Source: Burkholderia plantarii (GTDB taxonomy: Bacteria > Pseudomonadota > Gammaproteobacteria > Burkholderiales > Burkholderiaceae). From it: a DNA stretch of 64,000 nt. The stretch spans positions 558,001-622,000 of the forward strand of contig NZ_CP007212.1 in NCBI RefSeq assembly GCF_001411805.1, read 5' to 3'. The notes under the pieces are model-generated. The model was not told the origin of the DNA. It saw only the letters and a program-made list of their open reading frames with translations, and searched no databases. The position numbers and the translations under genes were made by a program. This document shows positions 1-9,081 of this stretch, in pieces. Within the stretch, counting starts at the first letter, position 1. The number at the start of each line of letters is the position of its first letter.

Positions 1-431
1 ACCGCCTGGCCGTTTTCGACGAGGATTTCCTTGACGATGCCCGACTTGTCGGACTCGATCTCGTTGAGCAGCTTCATCGCCTCGATGATGCAGAGCGTCT
101 GGCCTTCCTTGACCGTGTCGCCGACCTGGATGAACGGATCGGCGCCCGGCGACGGCGCGCGGTAGAACGTGCCGACCATCGGCGAGGTGACCACGTGGCC
201 CTGCGGCGCGGCCGGTGCCGGCGCGGCGGCCGGTGCCGCGCCTTCGCCTGCGGGGCTCGTGGCGGGCGCGGCGGCGCTGACCTGCGGTGCGTAGCCGGCG
301 GCCGGCTGCATGTAGACGGGCGGCGCGTTCTTGACGATGCGCACCTTGCCTTCGCCCTCGGTCACTTCCAGCTCGGAGATGCCGGATTCGGAGACGAGAT
401 CGATCAGGGTTTTCAGCTTGCGAAGATCCAT
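1..431 (-). CDS. accB: Biotin carboxyl carrier protein of acetyl-CoA carboxylase (C-terminus cut by window edge)
   Basis: AccB carries biotin between the carboxylase (AccC) and carboxyltransferase (AccAD) halves of acetyl-CoA carboxylase, the first step of fatty acid synthesis, in the cytoplasm. The protein starts [17 protein letters not shown], has an Ala/Pro-rich linker at about residues 45-80, then the biotinyl domain with the biotinylation motif EAMK at about residue 119. The start at 431 gives the conserved AccB N-terminus. The gene runs off the left edge and lacks only its last codons. aroQ lies upstream on the same strand (69-bp gap), the usual betaproteobacterial arrangement; accC is expected outside the window. 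Confidence 0.96.
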   Translation of the reverse strand, partial: MDLRKLKTLIDLVSESGISELEVTEGEGKVRIVKNAPPVYMQPAAGYAPQVSAAAPATSPAGEGAAPAAAPAPAAPQGHVVTSPMVGTFYRAPSPGADPFIQVGDTVKEGQTLCIIEAMKLLNEIESDKSGIVKEILVENGQA

Positions 432-500
432 CGGGAGTTCCCCTTGTCTATACGTGAAGCGCCGGCCGGGCCGGCTGCGATTCATTGGTTCTGAAAAAGC

Positions 501-953
501 TCAGCCGCGCGGCGCGCCCTGCAGCTTGTCGAGTGCGTACTCGAGCGCGTGTAGATAGCCCTTCCAGCCGAGGCCGCAGATCACCCCTTCGGCCTGATCG
601 GAGAAATAAGAGTGGTGCCGGAACGGCTCGCGACGATGCACGTTCGACAGATGCACCTCGACGAACGGGATGCCGACGCCCGCGAGCGCGTCGCGAATCG
701 CGACGCTCGTATGCGTGTAGGCGGCCGGGTTGATCACGATGAAATCGGTTCCCTCGTCGCGGGCCGCATGGATGCGATCGACGAGCGCGCCTTCGTGGTT
801 GCTCTGGAACGCGGCCAGCTCGGCACCGGCCTCGTTCGCTCGCGCGGCCAGCGCCCGGTCGATCTCGGCCAGCGTCACGCGGCCGTACACCTCCGGTTCC
901 CGGGTGCCGAGAAGGTTCAGGTTCGGGCCGTGCAATACCAGCAAACGTGTCAT
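501..953 (-). CDS. aroQ: 3-dehydroquinate dehydratase, type II
   Basis: Converts 3-dehydroquinate to 3-dehydroshikimate in the shikimate pathway (cytoplasmic dodecamer). The 150-residue length is typical of type II enzymes. The N-terminal [18 protein letters not shown] block carries the catalytic loop Arg and Tyr; [14 protein letters not shown] and [12 protein letters not shown] (about residues 48-62 and 75-86) form the substrate pocket, and the C-terminal [17 protein letters not shown] contains the catalytic His region. It lies just upstream of accB on the same strand and is probably co-transcribed. Another shikimate gene, aroE, lies at 6.9 kb but in a separate unit. Confidence 0.97.
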   Translation of the reverse strand: MTRLLVLHGPNLNLLGTREPEVYGRVTLAEIDRALAARANEAGAELAAFQSNHEGALVDRIHAARDEGTDFIVINPAAYTHTSVAIRDALAGVGIPFVEVHLSNVHRREPFRHHSYFSDQAEGVICGLGWKGYLHALEYALDKLQGAPRG

Positions 954-1146
954 GGTCGCTTCAAATTCTGCGGAGTTGCGCGCACTTTATCGCCGTTCCG
1001 AGAAATTTGTCCAGTTTTGCTGCATGACAAGGGCGCGCAAGTCGGCAGAAATTACAGGCGGTAGCGTGCAGATCGCGGTAATTTCAGCGAATCTGCCGCC
1101 AACCGGGGGCAAACCACCGGCAACGCGCGGTGCGAAAACTTGCAGG

Positions 1147-1692
1147 CTACAGCGTATCGAGCGTCTTTTTGAGCGCGTCGGGCTGGATTTGACCTAATTT
1201 TGTCATACGTACCTTGCCGTTTGCGTCGATCACGACCGTGAACGGCAGCGCGCCGGCGGTATTGCCGAAATTGCGGGCCAGGTCCGCGCCGGCGTAGCCG
1301 CTGACGACCACCGGGTAGTCGACTTTCACCTTCTGCAGGAACGCCTTCACGTTCTGGCCGGAATCGACGCCGACGCCGACGAAACGCACGCCCTTCTGCC
1401 GGTATTCGTGCGAAAGCGCGACGAGTTCGGGCATTTCCTTCACGCAGGGGCCGCACCACGAGGCCCAGAAGTTCACGACAACTTTCTGGCCCTTGAAGCT
1501 GGCGAGCGACTGCGGCTTGCCGTCCGGGTCGGTGACCGAGGCGGCCCACAGCGCGCTGACGGGGTCGTTGGCCGGCGCCGCCTCGGCACTGCTCTCGAAC
1601 ACGTCGCCACGCACCCAGTAGCCGGTGGCGAGGCCGCCGGCAATTGCGACCGCGGCCACCGCGGCAACGCTGACTAATCGTTTACTGTTCAT
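1147..1692 (-). CDS. TlpA-family membrane-anchored thioredoxin (thiol-disulfide oxidoreductase)
   Basis: A 181-residue protein with one N-terminal signal-anchor (about residues 5-27) and a periplasmic thioredoxin fold of the TlpA/ResA/AhpC-TSA type. The redox motif is WASWCGPC at about residues 79-86, and the cis-Pro loop is ALPFTVVID near residue 150. Such proteins reduce apocytochrome c or other periplasmic disulfides, but the substrate cannot be told from sequence. The ATG at 1692 was chosen because it starts directly at the signal anchor; a longer open frame upstream is an overlap with the preceding gene. The start overlaps the end of the upstream gene by 11 bp, which suggests translational coupling. 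Confidence 0.9.
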   Translation of the reverse strand: MNSKRLVSVAAVAAVAIAGGLATGYWVRGDVFESSAEAAPANDPVSALWAASVTDPDGKPQSLASFKGQKVVVNFWASWCGPCVKEMPELVALSHEYRQKGVRFVGVGVDSGQNVKAFLQKVKVDYPVVVSGYAGADLARNFGNTAGALPFTVVIDANGKVRMTKLGQIQPDALKKTLDTL

Positions 1693-2344
1693 CTTCGGAT
1701 CGAATCGAGGGGGGGGGAGCGGCCGGCGCGTCGAGCAGCGCGCGCAGGGCCGCGGCATCGGCGCGGGCGAGGCGTCCGCGCGCGTCGGCTCGCACCGCGC
1801 CGCGCAGATCGTCGCTGTCGTAGAGCGCGACGTGGATGCCGACCGCCTCTGCATCCCGGCGCGCGCGCCACAGGAAGCTGAGCGTCTCGACATCGCCGCG
1901 GCCCGCGAAATGGCGGGTTTCGGACACGTCGTACTGGATGTTCTGGTTCAGCAGGTAGATCGCGACTTCCTTCTGGCTGTCCGAGAAGGTCTGCAGATGG
2001 ATGTCGGAATGCGCGTTGGCGGTGCCGTTCAGCACGGCGCCCGCCAGATAGGGCGAGAACGGCGCGAGCCGTTCCATCCAGTCAAGGGCGATTTGTCGCA
2101 GCTGGCGCAGCTCGGCCGGCTGCGTTTCGCTCTGGAACAGCGCCAGGTATTCGTGCAGTTCGGCCTCGAGCATGTCGTTGTCGGGCAGCCATTCGCCGGA
2201 GATCCGGCTGTCGCCGAGCAACTGGCGCGCGGCCTTGCGTTTCGCGGAAGCGTAATCGAGCCCGTCCTCGGCGATGAGGCGGGCGGCGCTGAGCGCGATT
2301 TCCTCGCGGACTCGGCGCGGGTCGAGCAGGGGTTTTCGAGGCAT
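1682..2344 (-). CDS. Conserved protein of unknown function, possibly nucleotidyltransferase-like
   Basis: A 220-residue, mainly helical soluble protein I do not recognise as a characterised family. The first 60 residues (PRKPLLDPRRVREEIALSAA...) are helical and rich in Arg/Ala. The middle has LNGTANAHSDIHLQTFSD (about residues 108-125), which loosely recalls the Gly-x-x-Ser-Asp-hydrophobic acidic motif of nucleotidyltransferases, followed by a segment ending SFLWRARRD. The C-terminus is low-complexity Ala/Pro. The gene is divergent from mpl and overlaps the thioredoxin gene. It is clearly a real gene, judging from third-position bias and the tight spacing, but the function is open. Confidence 0.8.
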   Translation of the reverse strand: MPRKPLLDPRRVREEIALSAARLIAEDGLDYASAKRKAARQLLGDSRISGEWLPDNDMLEAELHEYLALFQSETQPAELRQLRQIALDWMERLAPFSPYLAGAVLNGTANAHSDIHLQTFSDSQKEVAIYLLNQNIQYDVSETRHFAGRGDVETLSFLWRARRDAEAVGIHVALYDSDDLRGAVRADARGRLARADAAALRALLDAPAAPPPSIRSEDEQ

Positions 2345-2635
2345 GATGCGGCAATCATACTCGATCGGCGCCGCCGCCCCGGGGCGACCGGCAGGCGGGG
2401 CCGGAAGCGCGAAGCGGGCAGGGCGCGCCTGAACGGCTCAGTTACAATAGCAGCCTTTCTCCGGCCGCCGGCCGGCCCGGTGCATGGCCGATTTGCGGCG
2501 ATCTCGCGCGCCCGGCGGCCGGAGCGGACGCGGCGCAAGCATGCGTGCGTGCGGCAACCGCGGCAGCGCCGCGGGCCGCCGGTTCCGGTTCGCGATTTCG
2601 AATGGCGCCCGCGCGGCGCGACACGACAGCTCTCT

Positions 2636-4060
2636 ATGCACATCCACATTCTCGGCATCTGCGGCACCTTCATGGGCGGTCTGGCCGTGCTCGCGCGCGA
2701 GGCCGGCCACACCGTGACCGGCTGCGACGCGGGCGTCTATCCGCCGATGAGCACGCAGCTCGAGGCGCAGGGTATACAACTGATCGAAGGCTACGGCGCC
2801 GAGCAGATCGACCTGGCGCCGGACCTGTTCGTGATCGGCAACGTGGTCTCGCGCGGCAATCCGCTGATGGAGGCGATCCTCGACCGTGGGCTGCCCTACG
2901 TGTCCGGACCGCAATGGCTCGGCGAGCACGTGCTGGCCGACAAATGGGTGCTGGCCGTGGCCGGCACGCACGGCAAGACCACCACCAGCTCGATGCTGGC
3001 CTGGCTGCTCGAGGATTCGGGGCTGAACCCGGGCTTCCTGATCGGCGGCGTGCCGCTGAACTTCGGCGTGTCGGCGCGGCTGACCGATTCGAGCTTCTTC
3101 GTGATCGAGGCCGACGAATACGACACGGCGTTCTTCGACAAGCGCTCGAAGTTCGTCCATTATCGGCCGCGCACCGCGGTGCTGAACAACCTCGAATTCG
3201 ATCACGCCGACATCTTCCCCGATCTCGCCGCGATCGAAACGCAATTTCATCACCTCGTGCGCACCGTGCCGGGCGTCGGCCGGATCGTCGCGAACGGTCG
3301 CGAGGCCGCGCTCGACCGCGTGCTCGCACGCGGCTGCTGGAGCGAGGTCGAGCGCTTCGGCGTGGAGGGTGGCTGGCAGGCGCTGCCGGCCGGGGACGGC
3401 GTGCCGGTGGACGAGCGCTTCGCGGTGTATTGGCAGGGCGCGCGGATGGGCGAGGTCGCCTGGAGCGTGCAGGGCGAGCACAACCGCCAGAACGCGCTGG
3501 CCGCGATCGCGGCGGCGCGCTCGGTCGGCGTGCCGCCGGCGCAGGCCGCGCGTTCGTTCGCGACGTTCCGCAACGTCAAGCGGCGCATGGAGATTCGCGG
3601 CAGCGTCGACGGCGTGATCGTCTACGACGACTTCGCGCATCATCCGACCGCGATCGAAACGACGATCGCCGGGCTTCGCGCCCGCATCGGCCGCGAAAAC
3701 GCCCGGATCCTCGCCGTACTCGAACCGCGCTCGAACACCATGAAGCTCGGCACCATGAAGGCGCAACTGCCGGCCAGCCTCGCCGACGCCGACCTCGTGT
3801 TCGGCTATGGCGCCGCGACGGGGCGCGACGCGCTGGGCTGGAGCCTGGCCGACGCGCTGCTGCCGCTCGGCGCGCGCGCGCGGGCATTTGACGACCTGCA
3901 CGCGCTGGTGAAGGCGGTGGCCGCCGCCGCGCGGCCCGGCGACCAGATCCTCGTGATGAGCAACGGCGGCTTCGGCGGGGTCCACCAGAAGCTGCTCGAT
4001 GCGCTGTCGGCGCGCGGCGCCGCCCATGGTGCGCAAGACGGCACGGGAGACGGCGCGTGA
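2636..4060 (+). CDS. mpl: UDP-N-acetylmuramate:L-alanyl-gamma-D-glutamyl-meso-diaminopimelate ligase
   Basis: Murein-recycling ligase that attaches recovered tripeptide to UDP-MurNAc. The 474-residue protein begins MHIHILGICGTFMGG (Rossmann N-domain), has the Mur-ligase P-loop GTHGKTTTSS at about residues 110-119, then EADEYDTAFFDKRSKF and NLEFDHADIF in the central domain, and YDDFAHHPTAI plus LEPRSNTMK in the C-terminal domain. This signature set separates Mpl from MurC. The start at 2636 begins exactly at the family N-terminus; the frame stays open far upstream but that part is not Mpl-like. The next gene starts inside its stop codon region (4-bp overlap). Confidence 0.96.
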   Translation: MHIHILGICGTFMGGLAVLAREAGHTVTGCDAGVYPPMSTQLEAQGIQLIEGYGAEQIDLAPDLFVIGNVVSRGNPLMEAILDRGLPYVSGPQWLGEHVLADKWVLAVAGTHGKTTTSSMLAWLLEDSGLNPGFLIGGVPLNFGVSARLTDSSFFVIEADEYDTAFFDKRSKFVHYRPRTAVLNNLEFDHADIFPDLAAIETQFHHLVRTVPGVGRIVANGREAALDRVLARGCWSEVERFGVEGGWQALPAGDGVPVDERFAVYWQGARMGEVAWSVQGEHNRQNALAAIAAARSVGVPPAQAARSFATFRNVKRRMEIRGSVDGVIVYDDFAHHPTAIETTIAGLRARIGRENARILAVLEPRSNTMKLGTMKAQLPASLADADLVFGYGAATGRDALGWSLADALLPLGARARAFDDLHALVKAVAAAARPGDQILVMSNGGFGGVHQKLLDALSARGAAHGAQDGTGDGA

Positions 4061-4635
4061 TCCTCTATCTGCACGGCTTCCGCTCGTCGCCGCGTTCCTA
4101 CAAGTCGCGCCTGCTTGCCGAGCGGCTCGCCGCGCTGGGCCGCGAGGCCGAATGGCGCTGCCCGATGCTGGCGGTCTCGCCGCTCGAGGCGGTCGCGCTG
4201 GCCGAGTCCGAAGTGGCGGGCGCCGCGCCGCACGAGGTGACGGTGATCGGCAGCTCGCTGGGCGGTTATTACGCGACCTGGCTCGCCGAGAAGCACGGCT
4301 GGCGCGCGGTGCTGCTGAATCCGGCCACCGTGCCGCAGCGTGACCTCGCGCAGTATCTGGGCGAGCAGCCGCTCTGGCACGGCGGCGGCAGCGTCGTCGT
4401 CGAGCCGCGCCATCTCGCCGAGCTCGACGCGCTGCGCGTGCCGGCGGTGACGCGCCCGGAACGCTACTATCTGATCGCCGCGACGGGCGACGAGGTGCTC
4501 GATTATCGAGAGATGCTCGCGCATTATCCGGGCGCGCGAACCCGCGTGATCGACGGCAGCGACCACGGCATCAGCGAGTTCGCCGACTACGTCGACGACG
4601 TGCTCGCGTTCTGCGATGCGGAGCCGGCGCGCTGA
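4057..4635 (+). CDS. YqiA-like alpha/beta-hydrolase (esterase)
   Basis: A 192-residue cytoplasmic alpha/beta-hydrolase of the UPF0227/YqiA esterase type. It opens with MILYLHGFRSSPRSYKS (oxyanion region), has the nucleophile elbow GSSLGG with Ser at about residue 67, the acidic residue in ATGDEVLDY, and the catalytic His in DGSDHGI near the C-terminus. The GTG start overlaps the mpl stop as GTGA, so it is translationally coupled to mpl. YqiA has esterase activity on short acyl esters; the physiological substrate is unknown. Linkage to mpl is common in this genus and may not imply a cell-wall role. Confidence 0.88.
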   Translation: MILYLHGFRSSPRSYKSRLLAERLAALGREAEWRCPMLAVSPLEAVALAESEVAGAAPHEVTVIGSSLGGYYATWLAEKHGWRAVLLNPATVPQRDLAQYLGEQPLWHGGGSVVVEPRHLAELDALRVPAVTRPERYYLIAATGDEVLDYREMLAHYPGARTRVIDGSDHGISEFADYVDDVLAFCDAEPAR

Positions 4636-4755
4636 CGAGCCGCCCGCCGGCCTGCCCGAGGGGCGCGGCCGGCAAGCGAACGAACGACGCAATTCAATCC
4701 AATCCGGACGGGGCGCCGCCAGGCGGCGCCGGACAGTCTCAACGAGAGTAACCGA

Positions 4756-6897
4756 GTGAACGTTTTTTTCGAGGAATCGGGCAGTTTCAAGGCGGGTAGC
4801 GTGCTGTCGCGCCAGGGCGACGCCTTTCAGGTCGAGTTGCCGGGCGGGCGGCGCGCCAAGGTGCGCGCCAAGGACGTGCTGATCGAGTTCGACAAGCCGG
4901 CTGCCGGCGAACTGATGCAGCAGGCCGACGCGGCCGCGCAGCAGATCGATCTCGATTTTCTGTGGGAATGCGCGCCGCAGGAGGAGTTCGCCTACGGCGC
5001 GCTCGCCGACGAGTATTTCGGCAGCGGCTACGGGCCGGTCGAGCGCGCGGCGCTGGTGCTGCGCATGCACGGCTCGCCCGTCTATTTCCGCCGCAAGGGG
5101 CGCGGCCAGTACCAGCGCGCGCCCGAGGAACAGCTCAAGATGGCGCTCGCCTCGCTCGAGCGCAAGCGCCAGCAGGCGCTGGTGCAGGCCGGCTACGAAG
5201 AGGAACTGAAGGCGCGCCGGCTGCCGGCCGCGTTCGAGGGCAAGGCGCTCGCGCTGCTGACCCGTCCGGACAAGAACTCGATCGAATACAAGGCGCTCGA
5301 CGCGGCCGCGCTCGCGCTCGGCGTGTCGCCGGCACGGCTGATGCTCGACTGCGGCGGCGTGGCCTCGGCGCGCGCGCTGCACGAGGCGCGCTTCCTCGCC
5401 GAGCACTTCCCGCACGGCACGGGCTTTCCGCCCGTGACGGTCGGCGCGCTGCCGGAGGATCTGCCGCGCGCCAACGTCGACGCGTTCTCGATTGACGACG
5501 TGACCACCACCGAGATCGACGACGCGTTCTCGGTCGAGCACCTGCCCGAGAACCGCGTGCGGATCGGCGTCCACATCGCGGCGCCGGCGCTCGGCATCAC
5601 GCGCGGCGACGAGATCGACGCGGTCGCGCGCGCGCGGCTGTCGACGGTCTACATGCCCGGCGACAAGATCACCATGCTGCCCGACGACGTGGTCGAGGTA
5701 TTCACGCTGAAGGAGGGCGGCTTCCGCCCGGCGTTGTCGCTCTATATCATCGTCGATCGCGAGACGCAGGACATCGTCGCGAACGAGACGCGCGCCGAGT
5801 ACGTGTTCGTGAAGAGCAACCTGCGCCACAACACGCTCGAGGAAGTGGTCACCGAGGACACGCTCGCGGCCGGCAGCGGCGACTATCCTCACAAGGACGA
5901 CATTGCGGTGCTGTGGCCGCTCGCGCAGGCGCTGTTCGAGAAGCGCCAGGTGGCGCGCGCCGGCTACGGCCTGAAGCGCGAGGTGCAGCGCAACACCGAC
6001 TACAACTTCTACGTCGAGGGCGAGCACATCTCGATCACGCCGCGCCGGCGCGGTTCGCCGCTCGACCTGATCGTCTCGGAGCTGGCGATCCTCGCGAACT
6101 CGACCTGGGGCGCGTTCCTGCACGACCACACGGTGCCGGGCATCTACCGCTCGCAGCGCGCGCTCGGCGTGCCGACCGGCCCGAAGCGCACGCGCATGCA
6201 GACCAGCGCCGCGCCGCACGAGGGCCTCGGCGTCGCGCAGTACGCCTGGAGCACCTCGCCGCTGCGCCGCTACGTCGACCTCGTCAACCAGTGGCAGCTG
6301 CTCGCCTGCGTACAGCACGGCGTGACGGCCAAGCTGGCCGCGCCGTTCAAGCCGAAGGACGCCGATCTCTACGCGGTGGTGCAGGGCTTCGACGACACCT
6401 ACACGGCCTACGCCGACCACCAGCGCCGCATGGAGTATTTCTGGTGCCTGCGCTGGCTGCGTCAGGAGAACCGCCGGCAGGTGGTCGCCGCGGTCGTGAA
6501 GGGCGACCTGGTGCGGCTCGAGGACGTGCCGCTGCTGCTGCACGTGCCGGGGCTCGGCGTCCACGCGCGCGGTACGCGCGTGCTGCTCGACGTCATGTCG
6601 ATCGACGAACTGACGATCGAGGCCTCGGTGCGCCTGCTGAACGTGCTCGACGCACCGAGCGTGTCGGGTGCCGAGACGGCCGACGAGGACGCCGAGGGCG
6701 ACGGCGACGACACGCTGGTGGACGCGCCCGACGATTCGGCCGAGAGCGAGGCGGAGGCGCTGGCCGAGGCGGACGCTGGCGACGCGGCCGAAGGCGAGTC
6801 CGCCGACGCGGGCGCCGGTGCCGACGCCGCCTCCGACGCGCCGGAGGCTTCCGGTTCGTCCGAGGCAGCGGGCAGCGGCGAGGACGACACGAAATGA
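4756..6897 (+). CDS. RNase II/RNB-family 3'-5' exoribonuclease with acidic Ala-rich tail
   Basis: A 713-residue RNB-domain protein. The catalytic core includes DDVTTTEIDDAFSVEHL at about residues 246-262 (metal-binding Asp residues) followed by IGVHIAAPALGI, and later the FLHDHTVPGIYRSQ and YAWSTSPLRRYVDLVNQ motifs of the RNB fold. It degrades single-stranded RNA from the 3' end. It starts with GTG at 4756, giving MNVFFEESGSFKAG, the usual N-terminus of the betaproteobacterial 'VacB/RNase II' group; neither RNase R nor E. coli Rnb fits the length and layout exactly. The last about 70 residues are an unusual Glu/Asp/Ala-rich low-complexity tail. aroE follows after 31 bp. Confidence 0.9.
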   Translation: MNVFFEESGSFKAGSVLSRQGDAFQVELPGGRRAKVRAKDVLIEFDKPAAGELMQQADAAAQQIDLDFLWECAPQEEFAYGALADEYFGSGYGPVERAALVLRMHGSPVYFRRKGRGQYQRAPEEQLKMALASLERKRQQALVQAGYEEELKARRLPAAFEGKALALLTRPDKNSIEYKALDAAALALGVSPARLMLDCGGVASARALHEARFLAEHFPHGTGFPPVTVGALPEDLPRANVDAFSIDDVTTTEIDDAFSVEHLPENRVRIGVHIAAPALGITRGDEIDAVARARLSTVYMPGDKITMLPDDVVEVFTLKEGGFRPALSLYIIVDRETQDIVANETRAEYVFVKSNLRHNTLEEVVTEDTLAAGSGDYPHKDDIAVLWPLAQALFEKRQVARAGYGLKREVQRNTDYNFYVEGEHISITPRRRGSPLDLIVSELAILANSTWGAFLHDHTVPGIYRSQRALGVPTGPKRTRMQTSAAPHEGLGVAQYAWSTSPLRRYVDLVNQWQLLACVQHGVTAKLAAPFKPKDADLYAVVQGFDDTYTAYADHQRRMEYFWCLRWLRQENRRQVVAAVVKGDLVRLEDVPLLLHVPGLGVHARGTRVLLDVMSIDELTIEASVRLLNVLDAPSVSGAETADEDAEGDGDDTLVDAPDDSAESEAEALAEADAGDAAEGESADAGAGADAASDAPEASGSSEAAGSGEDDTK

Positions 6898-6928
6898 ACC
6901 CAACCACGCCCTCGCGGGCAACGGCACG

Positions 6929-7798
6929 ATGAGCGAATCCATCCAGCATCCGGCCGCGCGCGACCGTTACGTCGTGATCGGCAATCCGGTCATGCACAGC
7001 AAGTCGCCGGCGATCCACGCGCGCTTCGCCGCGCAGACCGGCGAGGCGGTCGACTACGCACACCGGCTCGCGCCGCTCGACGGCTTCGCGGCGTCGGTGC
7101 GTGACTTCATCGCCGAGGGCGGGCGCGGTGCGAACGTGACCGTGCCGTTCAAGCTCGAGGCGCATGCGCTGGCCGACACCCTGTCGCCGCGCGCGGCGGC
7201 GGCCGGTGCCGTCAACACGCTGCGCTTCGACGCCGACGGCGCGATCCACGGCGACAACACCGACGGCGCGGGCCTCGTGCGCGACATCGAGCACAACCTC
7301 GGCGTGTCGCTGGCCGGCGCGCGGATCCTGCTGCTCGGCGCGGGCGGCGCCGCGCGCGGCGTGGTGCTGCCGATGCTCGATCGCGGCCCGCTCGCGATCA
7401 CGATCTCGAACCGCACCGCGAGCCGCGCCGAGGAGCTGGTCGGCCAGTTCACGCAGGCCGCGCACGACGCCGGCTGCGCGCTGGCGGGCGGCGGCGCGGC
7501 GATCGTCGAACGACGCGCCTACGACGTGATCGTCAACGCCACGGCGGGCAGCCTCGAAGCGGCGCTGCCCGAGTGCGACGCGGCCGCGTTCGGCGCCGGC
7601 ACGCTCGCCTACGACATGATGTACGGCGCCCGGCCGACCGTGTTCATGCAGCACGCTGCCTCGCTCGGCGCGCGCACGGCCGACGGGCTCGGCATGCTGG
7701 TCGAGCAGGCCGCCGAATCGTTCTGGCTGTGGCGCGGCGTGCGGCCCGACGGCGCGCCCGTGCTGGCGGCGCTGCGCGATGCGCTCGCCACGGCCTGA
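6929..7798 (+). CDS. aroE: Shikimate dehydrogenase
   Basis: NADP-dependent reduction of 3-dehydroshikimate to shikimate. The 289-residue protein has YVVIGNPVMHSKSPAIH (shikimate-binding Ser pair), NVTVPFKLEAH (catalytic Lys), DNTDGAGLVRD, and the dinucleotide loop LLLGAGGAARGVVLP at about residues 132-146. It starts at the ATG at 6929; a nearer ATG at 6894 is out of frame. It lies between the RNB exonuclease and mtgA with short gaps on both sides and is probably part of one transcript. Confidence 0.97.
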   Translation: MSESIQHPAARDRYVVIGNPVMHSKSPAIHARFAAQTGEAVDYAHRLAPLDGFAASVRDFIAEGGRGANVTVPFKLEAHALADTLSPRAAAAGAVNTLRFDADGAIHGDNTDGAGLVRDIEHNLGVSLAGARILLLGAGGAARGVVLPMLDRGPLAITISNRTASRAEELVGQFTQAAHDAGCALAGGGAAIVERRAYDVIVNATAGSLEAALPECDAAAFGAGTLAYDMMYGARPTVFMQHAASLGARTADGLGMLVEQAAESFWLWRGVRPDGAPVLAALRDALATA

Positions 7799-7828
7799 AG
7801 CCGGCGCCGGCACGGCCGGGCCACGCGC

Positions 7829-8587
7829 ATGGTGATCCCGTTCGGCACCGGCCGGGCGCGCGCCGGCGGGCGTGCCGCACGCAGGCGCGGCCTCGTGCGC
7901 TGGGCCGCCTACGCGGTCGCGGTGCTGCTCGGGGCGTGGCTCGTCACCCAGCTCTACTATTTCACGCAGATCGCGGCGTGGAACGTGATCGATCCCGGCT
8001 CGACCGCGTTCATGCGCGCCGACGCCTGGCGGCTGAAGGCCGAGACGCCGCCGGTGGCGATCCAGCACCAGTGGGTGCCTTACGAGCAGATCTCGCGCAA
8101 TCTGAAGCGCGCCGTGATCGCCTCGGAGGATGCCGATTTCGCGAACAACAACGGCTATGAAGTCGACGCGATCCTGCAGGCCTGGGAGAAGAACCGGGCG
8201 CGCGGGCGCATCGTTGCCGGCGGCTCGACGATCTCGCAGCAGCTCGCGCGCAACCTGTTCCTGTCGAGCGAGAAGAGCTACCTGCGCAAGGGGCAGGAGT
8301 TGATCATCACCTGGATGCTCGAAACGCTGCTCGACAAGGAGCGGATCTTCGAGATCTACCTGAATTCGGTCGAGTTCGGCCGCGGCGTGTACGGCGCCGA
8401 AGCGGCCGCGCGCTATTACTTCAAGGTGCCGGCCAGCCGGCTGACCGCAGGGCAGGCCGCGCGTCTGGCCGTGATGCTGCCGAATCCCAAATACTTCGAC
8501 CTGCATCGCAATTCGCCGTATCTGGCCCAGCGCACGCGCGTGATCGCGCGGCGCATGGGGGCCGCCGAGCTGCCCGCTTCGCAGTAG
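7829..8587 (+). CDS. mtgA: Monofunctional biosynthetic peptidoglycan transglycosylase
   Basis: A GT51 enzyme polymerising lipid II glycan strands at the inner-membrane outer face, without a transpeptidase domain. The 252 residues contain one membrane anchor (about residues 23-48), then the GT51 motifs in order: [13 protein letters not shown] (catalytic Glu), [25 protein letters not shown] and [17 protein letters not shown]. The length matches the family. It is the last gene of the mpl-aroE unit; about 490 bp without a gene follow. Confidence 0.96.
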   Translation: MVIPFGTGRARAGGRAARRRGLVRWAAYAVAVLLGAWLVTQLYYFTQIAAWNVIDPGSTAFMRADAWRLKAETPPVAIQHQWVPYEQISRNLKRAVIASEDADFANNNGYEVDAILQAWEKNRARGRIVAGGSTISQQLARNLFLSSEKSYLRKGQELIITWMLETLLDKERIFEIYLNSVEFGRGVYGAEAAARYYFKVPASRLTAGQAARLAVMLPNPKYFDLHRNSPYLAQRTRVIARRMGAAELPASQ

Positions 8588-9081
8588 CGGGCGACGACGC
8601 GCGCATTCATTTCGCCGGCCCGGCCGACGCGCGGACCGAGGCCGCCGCCCGCCGGACTTTCGCTCCGTTTTCCTGGTTACGCCGCCCGCCGCGAGCGGGC
8701 CGCCCGCCGTCGTTGCCGAGCGCCCCATCGCCGTCGCGAGCCGCCTCGGCCGCCCGCGCGTCGCCATTTCCGCCACCTGTTCCATCACGAAAAGAGCGTG
8801 CCCGCGCGGCCTCCCGGCCCCTTCCCGCGCGCCCGTCATTCCCGCAAAATCTCATTATTTGGTCGATGCATTCAAATATTGGATGCCGCGCGAACGGCCT
8901 CTACAATCGGCTCCATTCGATATGCGCCGGCGCGATCCGCAAACAGGAAGCCGCAGCCGGCCGCAACCAGGAGACAACGCGATGACGCCGATCCAGCAGT
9001 CCGCCGTTCGCCGTGCGTGCCGATGTTCGGGTGCCGCGTAGGCCACCGCTTCCCGATCGTCCATCCGCGACCCACTCCCTC
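8588..9081. other. Intergenic region between mtgA and the sugar operon
   Basis: This 494-bp stretch has no convincing gene. The first about 260 bp are GC-rich and featureless. From about 8850 the composition becomes AT-richer and holds a palindrome and a promoter (separate entry) that face the IclR-type gene. The expected transcript would have a leader of about 165 bases before the first start codon; I see no riboswitch-like fold in it. Confidence 0.6.
8856..8907 (+). promoter_or_regulatory. Sigma-70-like promoter with upstream inverted repeat
   Basis: The -35 box TTGGAT (8879-8884) and -10 box TACAAT (8902-8907) are separated by exactly 17 bp. Directly upstream is a perfect inverted repeat TATTTG/CAAATA (8856-8861 and 8873-8878) with an 11-bp spacer, which ends one base before the -35 box. 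The position suits an operator for the IclR-type regulator encoded just downstream, so the operon is probably autoregulated. The promoter is seen in the sequence; the regulator assignment is inference. Confidence 0.6.
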
